Below are positions 59,701 to 64,000 of a DNA stretch of 64,000 nt, piece after piece (the first letter of the stretch is position 1; every line of letters begins with the position of its first letter). Source of the stretch: Phallusia mammillata (Eukaryota; Chordata; Ascidiacea; Phlebobranchia; Ascidiidae); NCBI GenBank assembly GCA_003260075.1, contig QLIY01000077.1, positions 62,001 to 126,000 on the forward strand, written 5' to 3'. Both the position numbers and the translations under genes were made by a program. Under the pieces are notes generated by a model. That model did no database searches. It was not told the origin of the DNA and saw nothing but the letters and a program-made list of their open reading frames with translations.

Positions 59701-62700
59701 ACCGACGATGCCTTTGAGACAAATATATAAGTTTTGATAATTTTTTGAAACATACTTTCATATTCAGTGATTTCCTTTTAAAAATAGCGATATTATTTTT
59801 TTCAAACTTAAAAAAAAAACTTAACGATTTTAAATTGTCCCAATAAACTAAATTGTTGAAGCTTTTCAATAACTATAACAACACAAAAAATACACCTTCA
59901 AACGCTGTGTGTTTTTAGGGAAAGTTACAGTTCCTGAAATATAGTGTTCTTTTAGTCCAGGCAAACTCGTCATGAATAATGGCCAAAGACCACGCATCCC
60001 CATCGCAAATCCTTCTGCATATATTTTCTAATCCCACGAATAATATTTTCAGTCTCAAATTCGGTTATAATATCACGTACATTTTTCGTCACCTTCAAGG
60101 TCACGGTTTTTGTTTCCTGCGCATCCCTCATATATACATCATCGCTTTCATAATAATTCACTAGTCGGAAAAAGATTTACTTCTTTAGAATGCAAACTGG
60201 TTCCAGTTTTTGCTAAGATTGTGGTAAAATATTTTGCTAAAATCTAAAAAAATGATCACACACTCAAAGATTACACCAATTTTTTATAGCAATGTTGGTT
60301 GAATGTTTAAAAACATGGATTTCGGCTGACAAATTTTAAGCCAAAAACTACATAACGGTCCCAGAATTAGGACAAAATACTGCGCAACAGGGTTTTAAAC
60401 ACTTGCTGTCATCAGAAGACAATCCGAAAAATACAATACATAACAATTCGTTCAAAATTTTAAACGACGTGAAAACTGCTTTAACTTACAGGTTGTAATG
60501 AACGTCCGCCATATTTGGTCGATGACGTAGCGCTGCGACGTAGGCCTCCTCTGCTTTGTGACGTAACTCTTGAGAGCGGTAGACGTTCCCCAAGTTGGCC
60601 CACGCCTTAGCTGGGTTCACATCAATTCCCGAACTGAAAACAAAATACACACATATAAGCATTCTAGCCGAAAAGTATATTTAATAAGTTTTGACACTTT
60701 TTTCAGCATTGGTCTTGGTTACACTATTTTTTACAACACCATTCAAAGATAATATTGTTCTAAATATTACAACAGTTTTTTAAGAATATAAAAATACCTA
60801 AAAAAACGCCAAAAAAGTTTCAGCTAAAAATGCCAACTTATTTGGTTAAAAACATAAGTTCAGATAATTTACTTGTATTAGGCTGGATTATTTACACCTC
60901 ATTGCCTAAACTCCCAATCTCATAATTGATAAATTGCCCTTAACCAAAAACTTAACGGATTAGATAATCAGTTACGCATACATTTCTACACATCATAAAA
61001 CTTTAACTTTAGTCAAAATATTAGCGGGGCTTGGTTGGAACAATCCATCAAGACGAAGACGTACAGCAACACGGGTGGGCCGATAGAACGAAGCCATTAC
61101 CTTAAAGCCAGGTGTGACAGACATAGGCTTAACTGACAAGTGAATGATTGCATTAACATTTGTGAGGAAATGCATGTGTGGCGAGGTTACTGCACAACAC
61201 GCAATCGCAGTTGAGTTATAACTCGGAAAAAGTACATTTAGGTTGTTTTTTATTAAGACGTATATTTGTACATAAGCGGCCATGGTGTTCGCCTTAATAC
61301 CAATAATATTGCCTTAATAATATCCCCCCCCCCCGTTATAACTCGGAAAAAGTACATTTAGGTTGTTTTTTATTAAGACGTAAGCTTATATTTGTACATA
61401 AGCGGCCATGGTGTTTGCCTTAATACCAATAATATTGCCTTAATAATATTATCATAATCTAATGTTTTTTAATGACAATCAAAAGTATTTGTTGTTCTGT
61501 TTGCATTAATAAAAATGAAAGTAGATATTCGAAACAGTAAAGCTTAATTAATTTATAATGTGAGGTATATCAACACACCTGTATAAACTCAATTCATTTT
61601 TCCAGGCGTAATTTCGTGTCCAAGTTCGCGATGCAAGACAAGCTAAAGCGCAGAAAAGAACGGATTTGAATACGAAATGATGAGACCTGCAAAACACAAG
61701 ACAATTTTAGAAATAACACAAAATAAAAAAAATAAGTTTTAGAGATCCGCGGGGTAATTAATGGCTTAAAACGTTACAGTACATACGTACAATGCTTAAT
61801 TTTGGACACACTTCTGTGGGCCAAAACGTGGGTATAAAATAGTGACCTACAGCAGTGTTTCCCAACCTATGGGTCGCGATCCAAAGTTGGGTCGCCTGAA
61901 AATTCTGTTGGGTCGCCTGTTTTTTTAACAAAAACATCTACTATTTGACTTTGTTTCGTAGTGTTATTATTTTATTTCCCAAGACTTTAAATTGTTGCCA
62001 AATAATAATTTTGTGACAACATGATGTGATAATGGGTAATTCTGTTTGTGACGTCATAAAATATGTGTTAGATCACTGTTGAGCGTTGTCTGGCTGATAA
62101 TGCTTTGAACCAGTTCTCAAGTTCGGGCTAAATGGAAATGTTTGGTCGATAAAACGATTATTATTTGTTTGATAATTTAATTTTCAAAACTGGCGTAGTA
62201 ATTTTTCAAAACCTTTTGTGATTTAGAGACAAAAATACAACCAAAATAGTAAGAAGGTATGTCCATGGGTCGCGAGAGACCTCAAAACAAAATTTTGGGA
62301 AGTATTTGGGTCGCGTCAAAAAAGGTTGGAAACCACTGACCTACAGCAGTGGTTCTTAAACTTTTGTTTGTTGCGACGCCTTTGGAAAAGTTTTCTGGAC
62401 TTGCGACGCACCAGCAAATAAAAGTTAATGCGGAAACTTTGTGTTTATTGATACAACAACAAAAAGCCACGAAAGGGAACTATTCTGCGACGCTCTTGGA
62501 AAATTCAAACGACGCACCAGGGCGTCGAGACGCACAGTTTGAGAACTGCTGGCTACAGAATACTGACAAAAACCATAAGTGTTCTCATCATGGAAATGAA
62601 TTAAAACTCAAAAACAAAACATATTTTTATGGTAACAAAACTAAACACAGTCAAACTTACCCAAGGTTGGGATATCTCCTACGCATGTAATCTCTGGTCA

Positions 62701-63702
62701 GGAAAACTGCTTCTGTGATAAGGAGAGTTGACCCGATACTTGGAAGATAGAGGACTCGTTCAGCGATGACAAATCCAACGTAGAAGAAGAGGTTAGAGGC
62801 AGGGAGGAAGGAGAAGAGCATGGTGATGAGAGAGAAAATGAGGATTGTGATACTGGATGCTGATGAGAGGAAGTCTGAATTTTTTTGTAATTTTAATGCA
62901 AAATGTTCACTCTCCTTGTTTTAAAGCCATTTTACATCAAAGGAAAACAAATTGAAAAATCTGGTTTAAATGTTGAAAAACGTTTTAAATCCTGATTTAT
63001 TATGGCACAAAATCATTTTGTTTGACTTAATGTTGTGGAAAATGCCCTGAATTTGCAAACATTTAGAAAGAGCAAAGCATGCGATTAGACAAAAAAACAT
63101 AATAAATTGGGAAAAATCAGGAAAAAATCAGAACAAATCCTATTTGAAAAAAGAATTTGCATAAAAATTGCTCACCTGAATGTGTCAAGTGGTGAACTTT
63201 GACCTCTACCACTGGAAACAGATCTTTGTTTGTTTTCTGTTCAATGGGATGTTCTCCATCACAGCTACTAGCGGAACTATAACGTCTCAAATTATTGTGA
63301 TCATCATCAATTCTAACATCATCACCGACATCCAACTTTCTCAAGTGATCCCAAACAACTTTAACAAGCCATAAAAATGTCGCAAAAAATACAAGAGTAC
63401 AAGAGTTTCTTGGATCTGAAAAGTTTTCCACTATTGGGACCGACCCCATACTCCAATCAAAACTTTGTCTGACAGGAAAAACCAACATGGCGGCGTTTAC
63501 GGCAAGCAGGTAAGTGAATGTTAAAGCGCGACTTCCCCCCCCCCTCACAGGCCGCCGCCGGGTTATCCGATGGCGAAAACCCGGGGACGCAACTTTTTCC
63601 TTCTGATAAGATGATCGGAAGCATGATACGCGTTGTTATGAGGAATGTTGTGAAGAAAAATGATGAAAAGATACGGATGCGAAGAGACCTCCATTTTGGA
63701 TC
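29361..63702 (-). CDS. TMTC2: TMTC2-like protein O-mannosyltransferase (5' end outside window)
   Basis: Exons seen, 5' to 3': 63176-63702, 62661-62874, 61579-61686, 60490-60633, 57015-57162, 31318-31519, 30691-30894, 29957-30141 and 29361-29528. All junction phases agree. TMTC proteins are multi-membrane-spanning ER enzymes that transfer mannose from dolichol-phosphate-mannose to cadherin domains, with lumenal TPR repeats. The window shows the end of the membrane part (TFTYLLAVN, then SFDWSMGSVP, and LPASNLFFYVGFVIAERVLY), then SGIDVNPAKAWANLGNV and about eight TPR units ending in NLGKLEKIMKNQDKQ. The TPR sequence resembles TMTC2 more than TMTC1, 3 or 4 from memory. N-terminal exons lie beyond base 64000. 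Exon 63176-63702 contains a C run (63535-63544) that breaks the frame; with it removed the text reads CESRALTF. The intron 31520-57014 contains the GPCR gene. Confidence 0.88.
30485..30530 (+). repeat. tRNA B-box-like SINE fragment
   Basis: The text gtaggttcgaatcccac is a perfect RNA polymerase III B-box core (GGTTCGAATCC). No A box at the right distance and no full cloverleaf were found, so this is a SINE remnant in a TMTC2 intron rather than a tRNA gene. Confidence 0.4.
31520..42880. other. Left part of giant TMTC2 intron: no gene supported
   Basis: No exon with homology or matching phases was found. The stretch holds duplicated blocks at 31835-32074, 33170-33358, 33865-34133, 35505-35792, 37295-37416 and 37522-38866, plus an N at 37521. 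There are minor direct repeats near 37045-37120 (gggtaaaaagtaccc), 38930-38965 and 39575-39655. A CRE octamer at 40590-40597 followed by attttataatg could belong to an upstream GPCR promoter, but this is speculative. Confidence 0.5.
37522..38866. repeat. Direct repeat of about 557 bp at the scaffold-orientation switch
   Basis: The block 37522-38078 recurs at 38310-38866 almost without change; one difference noticed is tcagtcg versus tcggtcg. It begins straight after the N at 37521 and is followed by a 17-base C run (38079-38095). This is where the runs switch from G to C. Confidence 0.8.
42881..54917 (+). CDS. Class A (rhodopsin-like) G-protein-coupled receptor with very long third intracellular loop
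   Basis: Exons: 42881-43087 (TM1-TM2), 43559-43722 (TM3), 46841-46932 (TM4), probable 47549 onward (ECL2, donor unresolved), 49738-49900 (TM5), 50619-50870, 51514-51642, 52126-52993 and 53503-54917 (ICL3, TM6, TM7, tail). Class A marks: GNSVTIEAYRRN in TM1, NLCIVDLVFSVL in TM2, QLCTALGF with the TM3 cysteine, FNRYVGIVH (NRY in place of DRY), an ECL2 cysteine in LRCALSTS, CVLPTS in TM6 and NPILYGFLNP in TM7. NRY with no tryptophan before the TM6 proline recalls the melatonin/GPR84/Tre1-moody group, but I cannot name the receptor or ligand. ICL3 exceeds 400 residues and is polar, Ser- and Arg-rich. The assembled text has four C runs in exons (50679, 53717, 53988, 54468) and a duplicated TM6-TM7 block, so the raw frame is broken. 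It lies antisense inside a TMTC2 intron. Confidence 0.85.
43109..43440. mobile_element. hAT-like MITE-type sequence in GPCR intron 1
   Basis: Two related segments, cagtggtttccaaactggga (43109 on) and caggggttcacaaactgggt (43277 on), are followed by similar text (gatccccaagatgcc and gaccccaagaagcc). They carry CAGTGG-type ends of the hAT MITE family. Right ends and target duplications were not resolved. Confidence 0.4.
43452..43482 (-). repeat. tRNA-derived SINE fragment
   Basis: The text ggtgggattcgaacccacga is the reverse complement of a tRNA T-arm/B-box, matching the copies at 9404 and 51906. It is only a fragment with no cloverleaf. Confidence 0.45.
45845..45920 (+). repeat. tRNA-like SINE head
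   Basis: A tRNA-like stretch has an A-box-like ggcgctctgggtacaatgcc and a B-box-like agattcgaatctc about 35 bases on. It lacks a pairing acceptor stem. It lies in an intron of the GPCR gene. Confidence 0.4.
47549..47783 (+). CDS. Probable GPCR second-extracellular-loop exon, rich in N-glycosylation sites
   Basis: An acceptor (accttttgtcag) ends at 47548. The preceding TM4 exon leaves one T, and T|GT makes a cysteine, avoiding the TAA that would form if TM4 were joined straight to the TM5 exon at 49738. The open frame of about 90 residues carries seven N-X-S/T sequons (NFS, NLS, NKS, NNT, NVS, NRS, NVT) and is not hydrophobic enough to be a membrane segment. A GTAACC donor follows at 47784 but ends in phase 0, while the TM5 exon needs phase 1, so a further small exon or another donor must exist. 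Confidence 0.5.
50679..50766. repeat. 88-base uninterrupted poly-C tract inside a GPCR exon
   Basis: Eighty-eight consecutive C residues lie between SVEHYPTPF and TANNTPEKRS of the third intracellular loop. With 88 bases the two coding halves are out of frame by one. Read literally it would encode about 29 prolines. It fits the other, shorter runs as a recoded scaffold gap whose estimated size was larger than the 10-base minimum. Confidence 0.75.
51895..51980 (-). repeat. tRNA-derived SINE (A box and B box intact)
   Basis: On the minus strand an A box (tagcttagttggtagtgcg) is followed by a perfect B box (ggttcgaatcc) about 35 bases on, then ctccgcaggctagatttttt. This is a good polymerase III promoter arrangement. 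The acceptor stem does not pair and the 3' tail is shared with the 9404 copy, which marks a SINE rather than a functional tRNA. It lies in a GPCR intron. Confidence 0.6.
54190..54754. repeat. Duplicated TM6-TM7 coding block of the GPCR (allelic)
   Basis: The block 54190-54467 recurs at 54478-54754 around the C run 54468-54477. By hand count the copies differ at 14 sites over about 278 bases, and all 14 are synonymous third-position changes. The run plus the first copy is a multiple of three, so the raw text stays open and would falsely encode TM6-TM7 twice. Confidence 0.85.
54918..57014. other. GPCR 3' flank within the TMTC2 intron
   Basis: No further exon is supported. Three duplicated blocks fill much of it: 54988-55317/55328-55657, 56058-56231/56243-56413 and 56437-56665/56676-56906. 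A polyadenylation signal for the GPCR was not confidently placed. Confidence 0.5.
57900..58220. promoter_or_regulatory. GC-richer CpG-containing patch in a TMTC2 intron
   Basis: This stretch is visibly richer in C, G and CpG than its surroundings. It holds cacgtgac, a CRE palindrome (58074-58081) and gcgcgcgagc. A 32-codon ATG frame begins at 58130 (plus, acaatgg context). It may be an internal promoter, an enhancer or a tiny coding exon. Nothing decides between these. Confidence 0.3.
58221..60489. other. TMTC2 intron, no gene seen
   Basis: It contains duplicated blocks 58458-58570/58581-58693, 58864-58945/58956-59032 and 59303-59397/59408-59497 around C runs. No exon with matching phase or homology was found. 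Confidence 0.5.
61853..62338. mobile_element. hAT-like MITE A of an adjacent pair, 486 bp
   Basis: The ends are CAGTGTTTCCCAACC and GGTTGGAAACCACTG, a near-perfect inverted repeat. The flanking octamers acctacag (61845-61852) and acctacag (62339-62346) are identical, the 8-bp duplication expected for hAT. The interior contains gggtcgcgatcc and gggtcgcga near the two ends. No transposase. It lies in a TMTC2 intron. Confidence 0.85.
62347..62551. mobile_element. hAT-like MITE B inserted directly beside MITE A, 205 bp
   Basis: It starts CAGTGGTTCTTAAAC and ends GTTTGAGAACTGCTG, imperfect inverted repeats of the same class. Its left flank is the acctacag octamer that also serves as the right duplication of MITE A. 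Its right flank, gctacag, is a degraded copy. Interior text (ttgcgacgcc, gcgacgctc, ggcgtcgagacgc) shows internal inverted repetition. Confidence 0.75.
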
Positions 63703-64000
63703 CTAAAAATACAAAAGAAAACTTGGTTATATCAAACTTAAAAACACACTGAATAGTGTGAACATACAGAAATAGTCTCAAAGCACACGCTCGATAAATT
63801 TGCCCCCCCCCCAGACCTCCATTTTGGATCCTAAAAATACAAAAGAAAACTTGGTTATATTAAACTTTAAAACAGATTGAAATGTGTGAACGTACAGAAA
63901 TAGTCCCAAAGCAAACGTACAAGATAAATTTGATTCTATTTGAATAAGGATTGGCGATTCAATGTGTTCTGATTTTAAGTGTGATACAAGCGTTGGGTGA

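Larger units (their letters stand above)
38079..63812. repeat. Set of 27 poly-C runs with flanking direct copies (probable hidden scaffold gaps)
   Basis: Runs: 38079-38095, 39113-39123, 43908-43917, 44129-44139, 44526-44535, 45688-45697, 47908-47919, 49249-49258, 49573-49582, 50679-50766, 51006-51015, 51140-51149, 51264-51273, 53226-53235, 53717-53726, 53988-53997, 54468-54477, 55318-55327, 56232-56242, 56666-56675, 57503-57512, 58571-58580, 58946-58955, 59398-59407, 61324-61334, 63535-63544 and 63803-63812. Nearly all are 10-11 bases and separate near-identical copies. All are C on the plus strand, the mirror image of the left half. Confidence 0.85.

Noticed and set aside
1547-63812. G runs as real G-quadruplex, R-loop or recombination elements that create tandem duplications
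   Set aside because: Near-constant length of 10, strict polarity in each half, insertion into conserved exons with frame breaks and the match to N-to-G recoding all favour an assembly artefact. It is kept as the alternative to test.

Overview
The window looks like nuclear DNA from a tunicate, probably an ascidian such as Ciona. It is AT-rich, and its compact multi-exon genes encode chordate-type proteins. The species itself is inference. Five protein-coding genes can be recognised. MPI (phosphomannose isomerase, minus, 2128-3345, intronless) is followed by a small two-exon secreted-protein gene (plus, 4198-5161). A WDR64-like EF-hand/WD40 gene runs on the minus strand from 24213 down to about 6955 (about 22 exons, about 1,120 residues). 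UFM1 (plus, 25363-26908) lies head-to-head with it. A TMTC2-like O-mannosyltransferase gene (minus, 63702 down to 29361) continues past the right edge.

A class A GPCR gene on the plus strand (42881-54917) sits inside a single intron of about 25 kb in the TMTC2-like gene. UFM1 and TMTC2 converge tail-to-tail around 26.9-29.4 kb. A possible cysteine-rich peptide exon (9608-9786, plus) sits in a WDR64 intron. The introns and spacers carry hAT-like and MULE-like MITEs, tRNA-derived SINE fragments and two minisatellites.

The most striking window-wide signal is probably not biological. There are 48 homopolymer runs, mostly exactly 10 bases long. Every one left of 37.5 kb is G (21 runs) and every one right of it is C (27 runs). 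Almost every run separates two near-identical copies of the neighbouring sequence. I read them as 10-N scaffold gaps recoded as G by a 2-bit converter, with the right half reverse-complemented afterwards. The flanking copies would be unmerged overlapping contig ends, often of different haplotypes. Removing a run and collapsing the overlap restores reading frames in the GPCR and TMTC2 genes. The 174-base overlap at the N at 10968 also closes the WDR64 frame exactly.

The genes do not form one pathway. MPI supplies mannose-6-phosphate and so feeds dolichol-phosphate-mannose, the donor used by TMTC enzymes, but their linkage here may be chance. UFM1 is the ubiquitin-like modifier of the ER-linked ufmylation pathway. 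The WDR64-like and GPCR proteins have no assigned biochemical role.
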